Shown here piece by piece: positions 10,031-18,828 of a stretch of DNA of 64,000 nt. Positions within the stretch are counted from its first letter, which is position 1. Each line of letters starts with the position of its first letter. Source of the DNA: JAPPLB01 sp965218555 (GTDB lineage: Bacteria; Acidobacteriota; Terriglobia; Bryobacterales; UBA6623); contig OZ244625.1 of assembly GCA_965218555.1 (NCBI GenBank), forward strand, positions 4,402,001 to 4,466,000, in the 5' to 3' direction. The notes beneath the pieces were generated by a model. That model was not told where the DNA came from, did no database searches, and saw nothing but the letters and a program-made list of their open reading frames with translations. Both the position numbers and the translations under genes were made by a program.

Positions 10031-11931
10031 GCCAACTCCATTTCGAGTTTGCCGGCGGCTTCGAGCAAGGCGAAGATGGTTGCGGGGAGGTCCTGTTCCA
10101 CCAGACCGCCCGGCGCGTAGCGGCCGGCTTCGCACCGCGTGAAGATGCTCTCGAGGTCGCTGATGACTTCGGTGTCCAAGGCACGCTCTTCGAGGTGTTT
10201 GCGCACGTCGGCGAAAGTCAATGAGGCTGCCGGGAGGGCGAGTCGGTCAGCGAGGTATTGACGGAATGCGGTGAGGAGCACGGCGTCTTGTTGCTCGGCG
10301 TCGCTGGTGGTTCCAGGGAGCTTCTTCAGCGTTTTCGACAAGTCACCGTAGGCGCGGCTGGCCTTGCGAAGTGCTGGATCGGACTGTCGGCGTTTGAAAA
10401 AGACGAATGTGAGCAGTGTGAAGTAGGCAAATGGAGGGAGCGCTACGAAGGCCGTCATAAGGGGAGATCTAAGCCATGCCGCGAGGCCGTGGACCTGGTT
10501 CTCAAGCGAGTCGAAGCCCTCGTAGTTGTGCGCGATGCCGCCTTCCAGCATCTCAAGCTCGGTCTGAACGACTCCTCCCGAAGAAAACCCCTCGGCATCC
10601 CGGGCGGTGATGATCTTGGTGCCCTTGACGTTAACCGGGATGGGTTGCGTTCCCGCCGTCTCGTACGCGCCGCTGTCGAGGTTGAAGTAGCTCAGCTCAA
10701 TGGGCGGTATCTGCGTCACTCCGGAGTGGGTAGCACGGATGGTTTGCGTGAAGACTTTCGATCGGCCCTCAACGGCACCGGCGGCGCGGTCTTGTGGGAT
10801 ACGGAAATCGCGGGCGAGTGCGCTCTGCTCTTGAAGAGGCGGCAGTTCGACATCGGCGAGATAGCGCGGTCCGGCGATGCGCAACGTCAACGTGATTGGG
10901 TCGCCGACGTTCACTTCGGTGGGGGTCGCATCGGCCTCGATTGAGTAGCGCCCGACAAGCCCGTTGAAGTTTGCCGGCCGGCCGGCGGACGGCAGATCGT
11001 CAACCTGCAGCGAGACCGGATTCGCCGGAACGACGATGGTTTCGAGAGTATCGCGACGTCTCATCCCGAACGGGTCTCCGAAGAAGTCGTCAAACAGGCT
11101 GCGCCTCCGGCCCCTGCGGAAGTTTCTTGCCTGACAGGACACGGTCGCCTGTGGGAATACGATGCGGCCCGCCTGCTTCGGAATGAGCACTTTCTGGAAA
11201 CGCAAGGTGGTGAAGGTGCGTTCGTCGAGGTCGCCTTGACCTCTTTTGGCGATGGCTTGATCGTCGCCTAGGGCGATGCGAATGAAATCGCCTTGCCGGT
11301 TCGGGTCGATCGCCGGATCGAGCGAAGCGATGTGGAAGCGGTCGTCGGCCAATACGGGCACGTTGAACGCGAACTCGCTGACGTCTTTGCCGACGTACCA
11401 CGTGACCGTCATCGTGACGTGCTGGCCGACATAGGCTTTGCTATCCGACAGGCTGACGCGGAGCTTGAAGTCCTCGGTTTCGCTCGGTGTGCGAGCCTGG
11501 ATCGTCAGGGGTTGCGTGCGCAGTTCCGTGCCTTCGGCTTTGACGGTAATCGCCGGGATGGTGAGAGAGCCGGCGCGCTTCGGCGTAAGGCGATACGAAA
11601 AGACGTAGCCCTTGCTGGAGACGCGGTTCATGCGGCCGTTGATGATGGTGACGGACTGACTGCTGTTTTGTTGGCCGCCAAGCTCCAGGACATTGAAATC
11701 GGAGAGACCGGTAAGCGAGGGTTTCTCTGGGGTCTCGCTTCCCTTGATTTGGATTTGCAGCACGAACGATTCGCCGACGAAGACCTGCAGTTTTTCGACC
11801 ACGGCCTCGGCGCGGAGCGCCTGTGCGGGAGATGGATCAGGTAATAGCGCGAGGTACAGCACGGCCACGAGACCAACAAGCAAGGTGCTCGGGCGGATGT
11901 GCATGGCTCGACTACCTGTGCTGCTGCTCAT
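10027..11931 (-). CDS. batD: BatD aerotolerance protein
   Basis: A 634-residue periplasmic protein with an N-terminal signal (LLVGLVAVLYLALLPDPSPAQA) and a C-terminal membrane anchor (TAFVALPPFAYFTLLTFVFF) followed by a cytoplasmic helical tail. The extracytoplasmic part is the oxygen-tolerance BatD domain made of Ig-like repeats; recognisable segments are VGESFVLQIQIKG, GYVFSYRLTPKRAG, AYVGQHVTMTVTWYVG, LRFQKVLIPKQAG and VNVGDPITLTLRIAGP. The tail carries a DUF4381-like segment (LLTAFRQYLADRL, LTFADVRKHLEER) similar to the protein at 15467. The start shown is the ATG at 11931, two bases beyond the batC stop; an in-frame ATG at 11904 directly before the signal peptide is a good alternative. 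It sits between batC and batE in one operon. Confidence 0.88.
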   Translation of the reverse strand: MSSSTGSRAMHIRPSTLLVGLVAVLYLALLPDPSPAQALRAEAVVEKLQVFVGESFVLQIQIKGSETPEKPSLTGLSDFNVLELGGQQNSSQSVTIINGRMNRVSSKGYVFSYRLTPKRAGSLTIPAITVKAEGTELRTQPLTIQARTPSETEDFKLRVSLSDSKAYVGQHVTMTVTWYVGKDVSEFAFNVPVLADDRFHIASLDPAIDPNRQGDFIRIALGDDQAIAKRGQGDLDERTFTTLRFQKVLIPKQAGRIVFPQATVSCQARNFRRGRRRSLFDDFFGDPFGMRRRDTLETIVVPANPVSLQVDDLPSAGRPANFNGLVGRYSIEADATPTEVNVGDPITLTLRIAGPRYLADVELPPLQEQSALARDFRIPQDRAAGAVEGRSKVFTQTIRATHSGVTQIPPIELSYFNLDSGAYETAGTQPIPVNVKGTKIITARDAEGFSSGGVVQTELEMLEGGIAHNYEGFDSLENQVHGLAAWLRSPLMTAFVALPPFAYFTLLTFVFFKRRQSDPALRKASRAYGDLSKTLKKLPGTTSDAEQQDAVLLTAFRQYLADRLALPAASLTFADVRKHLEERALDTEVISDLESIFTRCEAGRYAPGGLVEQDLPATIFALLEAAGKLEMELA

Positions 11932-11933
11932 CG

Positions 11934-13073
11934 CTACCAATCTTTTTCGGCTGGGCGAATGCGGACCATGGCGCGTTGTGCGCGCTGCTGTTTGTTCGCG
12001 CGCTCTTCACTGAGAATGTCCTCGGAGTCTTTGAGCGCCTGCTCGCGCTGCCGTAGATCTTCGGGGGACGGTTGCTGTCGAGATTGCTGTTGCTCTTCAT
12101 TGTCCTCTTGCGCTGAACCAGACATGGACTGTAGCGCCTTATCGAGCTCCTCACGCGCCTCTTCCTGCGACTGCTGTGCGCCGGCGATCTGCTGGCCGTG
12201 TAACTGCTCCTCGGCCTCTTCCTGCTTGGCGGCGGCATTTTCGAGGTGTTGCTGAGCCTGCTCGGCGGACTGCTGCTGCTCGGCTGGTTGCGATTGAGAG
12301 TCCATCCGATCGGCGAGCTGCTGGGTCTGCTCGTTGAGCTTCTGCTGCTGTTCGGCGAGGGCCTGTGATTGTTGCCGGACTTGTTGTGAGTTGCCTTGCG
12401 ACTGTTGCTGATCGGCCAGGTCTTTGCTCTGTTCGGCGGCCTGTTGCTGTCGCTGGATGAGGTCTGCGAGTTGCTCTTGTGGGTCCTGCTGCTCCGATTT
12501 GTCGTCTTGCTGTTGCTGGCCGGGTTGCCGGGGCTGATTCTGCATCTGCTCGATCATGGCTCTCATCACACGGCGGGCGACCTCGACGTTGTGACGGGCG
12601 TCGTTAAGAGTCGGGTCGAGCTTCAGCGTGTCTTGATACAGACGAACGCCTTTTTCGATGGAAGAGAGGGCTTGGCGGGGATCTTGCTGTTGGCGATTGA
12701 CGCCCTCGCGGAAGGACGCGTTGCCTTGATTGAATTTGCTGCGGGCCTCCAGAAACGGGTCTTGGCTGCGCAGCGCAGCCTGTTCATAGGCATCGATCGC
12801 CTTCTCGAATTCGCCCTGCTGGTAGAGAGCATCGCCCTTGTTGAACCAGATACGGGGCGAATCCGGATCCACCTCGGCGGCTTGCTCATAGGCTTCGAGG
12901 GCGTCTTGGTAGTTTTCTTGCCGGTAGGCTTCGTTGCCCTGTTGTACGAACTGCCGTGCGGATTGGGCATGAGCAAGGAAACTGCCCGCTACAAGAAGCA
13001 GAGCAAGGGCGCACAGTCGCTTCGGGGTCGTCCGGAGACGGGTCTCTTGAGTCTGGCGGTGACTTGACCTCAT
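11934..13073 (-). CDS. batC: BatC-like TPR protein with long glutamine-rich tail
   Basis: This 379-residue protein starts with a signal peptide (LCALALLLVAGSFLAHAQ). Residues about 38-110 hold two clear TPR units (GNEAYRQENYQDALEAYEQA and KGDALYQQGEFEKAIDAYEQ) and a third weaker one follows. From about residue 170 the protein becomes extremely rich in Gln, Glu and Ala, predicting long charged helices or coiled coil (AEQQQKLNEQTQQLADRMD). TPR plus a low-complexity Gln tail is a known but variable feature of BatC. The gene is four bases downstream of the batB stop on the same strand and is followed almost immediately by batD. The CAG/CAA runs are codon-level bias rather than an exact DNA tandem repeat. 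Likely role: periplasmic scaffold for the Bat complex (inference). Confidence 0.82.
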   Translation of the reverse strand: MRSSHRQTQETRLRTTPKRLCALALLLVAGSFLAHAQSARQFVQQGNEAYRQENYQDALEAYEQAAEVDPDSPRIWFNKGDALYQQGEFEKAIDAYEQAALRSQDPFLEARSKFNQGNASFREGVNRQQQDPRQALSSIEKGVRLYQDTLKLDPTLNDARHNVEVARRVMRAMIEQMQNQPRQPGQQQQDDKSEQQDPQEQLADLIQRQQQAAEQSKDLADQQQSQGNSQQVRQQSQALAEQQQKLNEQTQQLADRMDSQSQPAEQQQSAEQAQQHLENAAAKQEEAEEQLHGQQIAGAQQSQEEAREELDKALQSMSGSAQEDNEEQQQSRQQPSPEDLRQREQALKDSEDILSEERANKQQRAQRAMVRIRPAEKDW

Positions 13074-13076
13074 GGT

Positions 13077-14108
13077 TCAGTTGCTTCGCCCGGGTAGCCG
13101 ACGGCGGTCATGCAGCATCGTTTCGACGCAGAAAAGAAGAAAAGCCATCGTGAGTGGGATTTGAAACTTTTCCTCGTAGCGCTCGATGGTCGTCGAGCCG
13201 AGGTCGGTCTTCTCTGCTCCCGCTATCAATTTGACGTAAACATCCCCGAAATCGATGGCCCCGGTTGCGACATTCAGGTAGCGGCCGCCGGGGGTGGCGT
13301 TGACCATTTGACGCAGCGTATTGGCGTCGAGTCGGCTCCAGACTTCCCGGCCGTTGTATTTGATGTACGCGCGCCGTCCTTGGCGATTGGTGATGGGAAT
13401 GCGGCGGCCTTCATTCTCGTCACCCAAACCGATCGCGATGAGCCGTACGCCTCGCTTGCCGAGTTCCTGCGCCGCCTCGACGGGGAAGCTTTCGTGGTCT
13501 TCGCCGTCGGTGATCAGGATGAGGTCCTTGTATTTCTTCTCCTGGTCGTTGAAGACGTCAGCCATCGCCTTGCGGAGCGCGTCTCCGATGAGCGTGCCGC
13601 CGCGAGTGACGCTGTTCGGAGAGATGTCCTCGAGCGTCATGCGGAAGAAGCCGTAGTCGAGCGTGAGCGGACACTTGACGACCGCTGTCCCAGCAAATGC
13701 GATGAGAGCGACACGGTCGCCCTGGAGGCGTTGGATGCCGTCGAGGATGGCAAGCTTCGCGCGCTCGAGGCGGTTCGGGACGAGATCTTCGGCGAGCATG
13801 CTCTTCGACACGTCGAGCAGAAAGACGATGTCTCGTCCTTGTCTTTGGATTTCGGTTTCGACGGGGTTCCAAGCCGGTCTCGCCAAGGCCAGGACGACGA
13901 GAGCGAAGCCCGTCAACACGAGAACCGCCTTCCAGCGGCGGCGTCCGACACTGACCGCCGGGTTGATGTGGGAAAGCAGGCTCGCATCGGCGAAGCGCTC
14001 CAGCGCGGCGCGTCTGCGTCGGGACGCATAGAAGTACACTGCAATGAGCAACGGGATCGCCCAGAGCAGATAGAGCATGTCAACCGCCAGCAGCCGCGTT
14101 TCGCTCAT
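13077..14108 (-). CDS. batB: BatB von Willebrand factor A membrane protein
   Basis: A 343-residue protein with two N-terminal membrane segments (LYLLWAIPLLIAVYFYA and WKAVLVLTGFALVVLALA), a VWA domain and a C-terminal membrane segment (IPLTMAFLLFCVETMLH). The metal-ion-dependent adhesion site is intact: DVSKSM around residue 98, the conserved Thr region in GGTLIGDAL, and ITDGEDHE. The arginine-rich stretch between the two N-terminal segments (ASRRRRAALERF) is typical of Bat VWA proteins. The start at 14106-14108 overlaps the batA stop as ATGA, so the two VWA proteins are translationally coupled and probably act as a pair. A DNA-based assignment of substrate is not possible; family data link the locus to oxygen or stress tolerance. 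Confidence 0.88.
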   Translation of the reverse strand: MSETRLLAVDMLYLLWAIPLLIAVYFYASRRRRAALERFADASLLSHINPAVSVGRRRWKAVLVLTGFALVVLALARPAWNPVETEIQRQGRDIVFLLDVSKSMLAEDLVPNRLERAKLAILDGIQRLQGDRVALIAFAGTAVVKCPLTLDYGFFRMTLEDISPNSVTRGGTLIGDALRKAMADVFNDQEKKYKDLILITDGEDHESFPVEAAQELGKRGVRLIAIGLGDENEGRRIPITNRQGRRAYIKYNGREVWSRLDANTLRQMVNATPGGRYLNVATGAIDFGDVYVKLIAGAEKTDLGSTTIERYEEKFQIPLTMAFLLFCVETMLHDRRRLPGRSN

Positions 14109-15160
14109 GGAATCCTCCGGAACACGGTACTGCTCAGGATGATTTCGAAAACGAGAAACCCGAGTCCGGCCAGAAGGAACGGCGGGAAGAACTCGCGATA
14201 GTCGACGAAGCGCATGGATTCGATTTCGCTCTTCTCTAACTCATCGATCTCTTCGTAGACGGCCCTGAGCGTCTCGGCGTCGGCGGCGGCTCGATAGAGG
14301 CCGCCGGTGGTTTCGGCAAGTGTCTTGAGGGCTTCCTCGTCGACACCGCGGCCGAAGGGCACCGAGAAGTTTCCCAAGGGTGTTCGGATGGTCGATGAGC
14401 CGGAGCCGCCGACGCCGATGGCGTAGATTTTGATGTCCCACGCAGCGGCGATATCCGCTGCTTCCTGAACGGTCCTCTCACCCGCATTGTTCTCACCGTC
14501 AGTGAGCAGAATGATGACCTTGCTCTTGATCTCGTAGTCGTTCTGTTCGCCGATTTGACGCGCCAGCGTTTCCTCAGCGGTTTGCAGTCGGGCGGCGGCG
14601 AGTGCGACGGCATCGCCGATCGCCGTGCCGTCTTCGCTTTCCTGATCGACTAGCTTGACCGTTGGGAGGAAGGCGGAAAGTGCGCCGTGGGCCAGGGTGA
14701 GCGGGCAGATCGTGTCGGCGTAACGCGCGAAAGTGATCATCCCGATGAGGTCGGCCGGTCGGCCGGAAAGGTTGGCGCCGTCCCCCTTCACAAACTCTTC
14801 GAAGATCTGATTCGCGATGTCGAGACGGGTCTGTCTCCTGCCGCGAAAGCGCAGTTCGGCCGACATGCTGCTCGAACGGTCGATTACCATTTCTATGGCG
14901 ATGCCCCGGCTGACATCGTGAACCTTCTCGGTGCCTATCTGAGGCCGCGCGAGCGCCAGGGCCAGCAGCAGCATTACCACGACGCGCAAGACGACCGGCA
15001 GCCCCATCAGTCTTTGTCGGAGGGATACTCCGGCCTCGCGGACAAGCAGTATCGAAGAAAAGCGCAGGGATGCTCGGGAACCCCGCCGGAACACAACGAA
15101 GAGCGCCAGGGCAGGGAGGATCAGAAGCAAGAGCATCCAGGGGGATTCAAAGTGCAGCAT
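14105..15160 (-). CDS. batA: BatA von Willebrand factor A membrane protein
   Basis: A 351-residue VWA protein of the aerotolerance operon. N-terminal membrane segments are MLLLLILPALALFVVF and VVLRVVVMLLLALALA; a C-terminal segment (FPPFLLAGLGFLVFEIIL) closes the protein. The MIDAS motif is DRSSSMS, with the supporting TAIGDAVAL and LLTDGENNAG elements in the right order, so metal binding looks intact. Its paralogue BatB follows with an ATGA overlap. A 306-base gap separates batA from the upstream lipoprotein gene, the only large break in the operon, so a second promoter may lie there. Start is the ATG at 15158-15160, giving LHFESPWMLL, the usual N-terminus for BatA. Confidence 0.88.
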   Translation of the reverse strand: MLHFESPWMLLLLILPALALFVVFRRGSRASLRFSSILLVREAGVSLRQRLMGLPVVLRVVVMLLLALALARPQIGTEKVHDVSRGIAIEMVIDRSSSMSAELRFRGRRQTRLDIANQIFEEFVKGDGANLSGRPADLIGMITFARYADTICPLTLAHGALSAFLPTVKLVDQESEDGTAIGDAVALAAARLQTAEETLARQIGEQNDYEIKSKVIILLTDGENNAGERTVQEAADIAAAWDIKIYAIGVGGSGSSTIRTPLGNFSVPFGRGVDEEALKTLAETTGGLYRAAADAETLRAVYEEIDELEKSEIESMRFVDYREFFPPFLLAGLGFLVFEIILSSTVFRRIP

Positions 15161-15466
15161 TTCGGTCCGACTGGAAGGCAGGTTACTGACCGGAGCTTTC
15201 TCTCATTTTAGCGATTGGGACGAAGCGGACGGAGTTGTCGACGTACGACGGGCCGTTACAGGGCGGGCCGGTCGATCCAGGCGGGGCGGTGGTTCGGTTG
15301 TCGCACGAAGCCAGGAAGTCGCTTTCCGGAGGGCCATCATCCGTCAAGCGCCGGCAAAGGGTTGTGTGACATCTGCCGCAGGGTGTGTCCCCCTCGCAAG
15401 AACCGGTGCTGTTTCGCTGATCAGTGCCCGTGGTCCGAGCAGATGGAGACTACGGGGTGGTCGCAC
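15161..15466. other. Intergenic gap inside the Bat operon
   Basis: These 306 bases separate batA from the DUF4381-like gene on the same strand. Short frames exist on both strands (one plus-strand frame is cysteine-rich and overlaps the neighbouring stop), but none has a clear start with ribosome binding site or a family I recognise. I see no terminator hairpin with a T-run. Confidence 0.5.
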
Positions 15467-16507
15467 TTAGCTGTTTTGCGGGGAGGTTGCCGCAGGTTCT
15501 GACACGGCAGGTTCCGGCAGAAGCTTGGTTTCGTCGATAAAGCTGCGACAGGTTTCCACGGCTTGGTCGCTCTCGGTCTGTGTGGGAGCATGCTTGGCGA
15601 ATTTGACCAGGTCGCAATGCTCGAGAAAGAGCCGGAGCAAAGATTTCTGTTCCGAGCTGAAGTCGTCGCCGGCGCGTAGGTCGATCAGGAATTCCTCAGT
15701 CGTACGCTCGGGAGCTTGGAGGCCGAAGCGGTCTTCGATGTAGTGGCGGAGGATGTTGGAAAGCCTCAGGTAGAAGGTCTTGACCTTACCCTTGGCGAGG
15801 AGGTCATCGCGGAGCAGTTGTTCGAGTGCTTCGTAGGCGCGCTCGTGAGGCGGAATGGGTGGGGAGGCTTCCTCCTTGCTTCTACGGCGGCGTTTCCAGA
15901 AGTATAAGATGACGGCTGCCAATGCGAGCACGGCCAGGGCGATCGCAACGTACACCCATGGCGGAGTTCCCGGAAGTTCGAAAGGAGGCGCGATTTCCTT
16001 GATATCGGGGTCGGCTTCCGACTCGGGCAGGACCGACACAACCTTGATGGTGATTTCCTCGGTTTCCAACGCTTCTCGCTCGTCGCCTTCACCCGAGCCA
16101 TGCTCGATCTTGAGCGGCGGAATGGCATAGTTGCCGGGGAGGAATGGCTCCAACTGAATAGACTGCGTGACAAGGACACGTCCCTCGTCGACGAGTCGGG
16201 GAGCGGAGCGTCGTGAGTCGACGATCTGGAACTCGCCGAGCTTCTCTTCGAATTCGGGGAAGTCGATCTCTTCATTTTCGGGCGAGATGGCTTCGAGCTC
16301 GACGACGACTGGGTCGGAGGCGGTGACTTCATTCGCGCTCACGCGCAGGGTCAACTCGACGCTATCCGAGTTGTATTGTTTTTCAATGGCGAAGGTCGGA
16401 GAGGACTCGGCGAGCTCATCCGCGGTGCAGGAGGTCAGCAATGCCGTTGCTGCCGTGAAGGCCATGCACGGCAGCAACGTGCCCGTAAGTATCACAAGAG
16501 CCTTCAT
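15467..16507 (-). CDS. DUF4381/BatD-like membrane lipoprotein of the Bat operon
   Basis: A 346-residue protein with an N-terminal signal ending in a lipobox (ALLTSC, cysteine near residue 27), a beta-rich extracytoplasmic region with VELTLRVSANEVTASDPVVV and IQLEPFLPGNYAIPPL resembling one Ig-like unit of BatD, a transmembrane helix (VYVAIALAVLALAAVILYFW), and a cytoplasmic helical domain of DUF4381 type (YEALEQLLRDDLL, FYLRLSNILRHYIEDRFG, TTEEFLIDLR). The combination fits the proteins that sit between DUF58 and batA in Bat operons. Its start overlaps the DUF58 stop by ATGA. The lipid anchor and the membrane helix would pin both ends of the periplasmic part to the inner membrane, which is unusual; the lipobox may instead be fortuitous within a normal signal peptide. 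Confidence 0.75.
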   Translation of the reverse strand: MKALVILTGTLLPCMAFTAATALLTSCTADELAESSPTFAIEKQYNSDSVELTLRVSANEVTASDPVVVELEAISPENEEIDFPEFEEKLGEFQIVDSRRSAPRLVDEGRVLVTQSIQLEPFLPGNYAIPPLKIEHGSGEGDEREALETEEITIKVVSVLPESEADPDIKEIAPPFELPGTPPWVYVAIALAVLALAAVILYFWKRRRRSKEEASPPIPPHERAYEALEQLLRDDLLAKGKVKTFYLRLSNILRHYIEDRFGLQAPERTTEEFLIDLRAGDDFSSEQKSLLRLFLEHCDLVKFAKHAPTQTESDQAVETCRSFIDETKLLPEPAVSEPAATSPQNS

Positions 16508-17379
16508 ATCCGTCTCTCGCGTACACGGAAGAATTTGACGAGATCGCGGACATAGTCTTCGCCTGTGACGACGGGGATCTGATCGATGCTCATCGAGCGT
16601 AGCGACGCGGCGAGATTCTCCGAGCGCGCACGCGTGAGCGCCTCATAGCGCCGGCGTATGGCCGCGTTGCTGCTATCGATGACGACGCTCTCACCGGTCT
16701 CGGCGTCTTCGAGCTCAATCAAGCCGGCTGCTGGGAGCGCGGCTTCGCGCGGGTCCGTGAGAGAGACGGCGATGAGGTCGTGGCGTCGGGCGGCGATGCG
16801 TAGCCGCTTCTCGTAGCCGGAGGCCTGAAAGTCTGAGACCAGAAAAACGACGGTGCGCCGGTGCGTGACACGGCCAAGGAAGTCCAGCGCTTGCGTGATG
16901 TCGGTCCGGGAACGGCGCGGCTGGACGTTGAGCAGATCGCGAATCACGCGCAGCACGTGTGAGACACCTTTCTTGGGCGGGATATACAGCTCGACTTGGT
17001 CGGTGAAAACGATCAGGCCGACCTTGTCGTTGTTCTTGATCGCCGAGAATGCGAGCAACGCGCACAACTCGGCGGCCACTTCGTTCTTGAGCTTTTCCTT
17101 GGCGCCGAAACTGCCTGAAGCAGACAGATCGACTACGAACAACACCGTCAGCTCGCGCTCTTCGACAAAGCGTTTGACGTAGGGGTGACCCGTTCGCGCC
17201 GTGACGTTCCAGTCAATCGTGCGAATGTCGTCACCGGGAGCGTATTCGCGGATCTCGTCGAACTCCATGCCGCGGCCTTTGAACACGCTGTGATACTCAC
17301 CCGCGAGAACGTCGTTGACGGCCTTGCTGGTGTGGATCTGGATGAGCCGGATCTTCTTGGCGAGTTCCTTGGGAATCAT
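16504..17379 (-). CDS. DUF58 domain protein (VWA-like), Bat operon
   Basis: A 291-residue cytoplasmic DUF58 protein. It shows the family core EFDEIREYAPGDDIRTIDWN followed by ARTGHPYVKRFVEERELTV, and a VWA-like fold with an apparent MIDAS (VVDLSASGSFG). LLVFSAIKNNDKVGLIVFTD-like segments and VFLVSDFQASGYE complete the domain. The start is the ATG at 17377-17379 (MIPKELAKKIR); a longer frame exists upstream but runs into moxR and is arginine-rich, unlike the family. It lies 59 bases downstream of moxR and overlaps the next gene by four bases. MoxR/DUF58/VWA sets act as chaperone-like modules for metal insertion or complex assembly; the client here is presumably the Bat proteins. Confidence 0.9.
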   Translation of the reverse strand: MIPKELAKKIRLIQIHTSKAVNDVLAGEYHSVFKGRGMEFDEIREYAPGDDIRTIDWNVTARTGHPYVKRFVEERELTVLFVVDLSASGSFGAKEKLKNEVAAELCALLAFSAIKNNDKVGLIVFTDQVELYIPPKKGVSHVLRVIRDLLNVQPRRSRTDITQALDFLGRVTHRRTVVFLVSDFQASGYEKRLRIAARRHDLIAVSLTDPREAALPAAGLIELEDAETGESVVIDSSNAAIRRRYEALTRARSENLAASLRSMSIDQIPVVTGEDYVRDLVKFFRVRERRI

Positions 17380-17438
17380 GGCGGCGGTGAAGAGCTTGGA
17401 ACGGACGACCGCGCCGGCCGACACGGCGCGGCGAGTTG

Positions 17439-18428
17439 CTACGGGACTTCCACGCTGTCGAAGATCTGCTGCACCACGTCTTCCGAAGTCTTTTCTTCGG
17501 CTTCCGCTTCGTAGCTGACGATGACTCGATGTCGTAGAACGTCCATACCGACGGATTTCACGTCCTGCGGCGTGACATACCCACGGCCTTCGATCAACGC
17601 CTGGGTCTTGGCGGCCATAGCGAGGAAGATCGTTGCGCGAGGCGACCCGCCGTAGCGGATCAGATCGCTCATGTCGAGCCCGTACCGCTCCGGGTCGCGC
17701 GTGCACTCGACGACGTTGAGGATGTACTCCTCGATCTTCTCGTCCATGTAGATCTCGTCTGCCAATCCGCGCAACCGGATGACGTCAGCCGGTTCCAGGA
17801 TCGGCTCGACATCGAGCCGCGGCGAGGATCGCGCCATCCGCTTGAGGATCTGGTGCTCTTCGGCTTTCGTGGGGTAAGAGACCCTGAGCTTCAGCATGAA
17901 GCGATCGACCTGCGCCTCGGGCAGAGGGTACGTGCCTTCCTGCTCGATGGGGTTCTGTGTGGCGAGCACCATGAAGGGCTCTTCGAGTCGGTAGCTTTCG
18001 TCGCCGATGGTGACTTGCCGCTCTTGCATCGCTTCAAGCAGCGCACTTTGGACCTTGGCGGGTGCGCGGTTGATCTCGTCCGCCAGGATGATGTTCGCGA
18101 AGATCGGCCCTTTCTTCGTCGTGAAGCCGCCGGTCTTGGGGTTGTAGATGAGCGTCCCGATCAGGTCGGCGGGAAGCAAATCAGGTGTGAACTGGATGCG
18201 CTGAAAGGCCGCCCGCACAGACTTGGCGAGCGTCGTCACCGAGAGGGTCTTGGCGAGCCCGGGTACTCCTTCGATCAGGACGTGGTTGTTGGCCAGCAGT
18301 GCTAGCAACAGGCGGTCGACCAAATAGGATTGGCCGACAATGACACGCCCGATCTCTTCGCGAACCCGCGCCAGCAGCACGCCCTCGCGTTGTACCTTTC
18401 CGGCAATTTGTTTGACGTCTACTGCCAT
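17439..18428 (-). CDS. MoxR family AAA+ ATPase
   Basis: First gene of the Bat operon, a 329-residue AAA+ ATPase. Walker A is GVPGLAKT around residue 55, Walker B and the MoxR helix insertion read ILADEINRAPAKVQSALLEA, and sensor/arginine elements appear in MVLATQNPIEQEGTYPLPEA and VDRFMLKL. The C-terminal lid has YGGSPRATIFLAMAAKTQAL, the MoxR hallmark. It ends with an acidic tail. The start ATG at 18426-18428 is preceded by AAGGAG. The protein probably remodels the VWA proteins encoded downstream using ATP. It is the transcription start side of the operon; an AT-rich stretch just upstream (around 18445-18475) could contain the promoter, though I cannot assign boxes with confidence. Confidence 0.93.
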   Translation of the reverse strand: MAVDVKQIAGKVQREGVLLARVREEIGRVIVGQSYLVDRLLLALLANNHVLIEGVPGLAKTLSVTTLAKSVRAAFQRIQFTPDLLPADLIGTLIYNPKTGGFTTKKGPIFANIILADEINRAPAKVQSALLEAMQERQVTIGDESYRLEEPFMVLATQNPIEQEGTYPLPEAQVDRFMLKLRVSYPTKAEEHQILKRMARSSPRLDVEPILEPADVIRLRGLADEIYMDEKIEEYILNVVECTRDPERYGLDMSDLIRYGGSPRATIFLAMAAKTQALIEGRGYVTPQDVKSVGMDVLRHRVIVSYEAEAEEKTSEDVVQQIFDSVEVP

Positions 18429-18828
18429 GCGGATTGCTGCTCCTTCGATGAATATTTAGTCTAATGTTTTGTGATTTCCGCGAGCGTATCATGCCGTTGC
18501 CTGTCGCTGGGCAATACCGCAGGATTGGCCGGCTTCATCGCTACGTACCCAAGCATGTCCCTTGGGCAGCAGGCAAGGCCGAAACCGGCGGCAAGGCAAA
18601 TGATGACCAACGCCGCGGTCGCCCGGATCGCCGCGGAAAGCCTGATGCGCGCCCGGCTTTCAAGCGACGAAGCCCGTCTGCAACAGATCGCGGTCTTGCC
18701 GGAGGTCGAATAGACAAGACCACGGGCTCTTGAGAATCAATGGACGCCCTCTTCCAACGATGCGTCGGGGTTCGTCCCGCACCGACCTTCCGGGAATTTT
18801 GGCTGTCCCTCGGCCGCATGCTCGGGGA
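18429..18828. other. Intergenic region upstream of moxR
   Basis: 400 bases between moxR and the small membrane protein gene. The moxR ribosome binding site (AAGGAG) and an AT-rich tract at about 18445-18475 lie at its left edge. A plus-strand frame from about 18471 to 18713 ends in a helix-like stretch (RIAAESLMRARLSSDEARLQ) but has no recognised family or ribosome binding site; I do not call it a gene. Confidence 0.4.

Noticed and set aside
12100..12540. Possible microsatellite or CRISPR-like array in CAG/CTG-rich DNA
   Set aside because: No constant unit or spacer pattern; it is the codon run for a Gln-rich protein tail.
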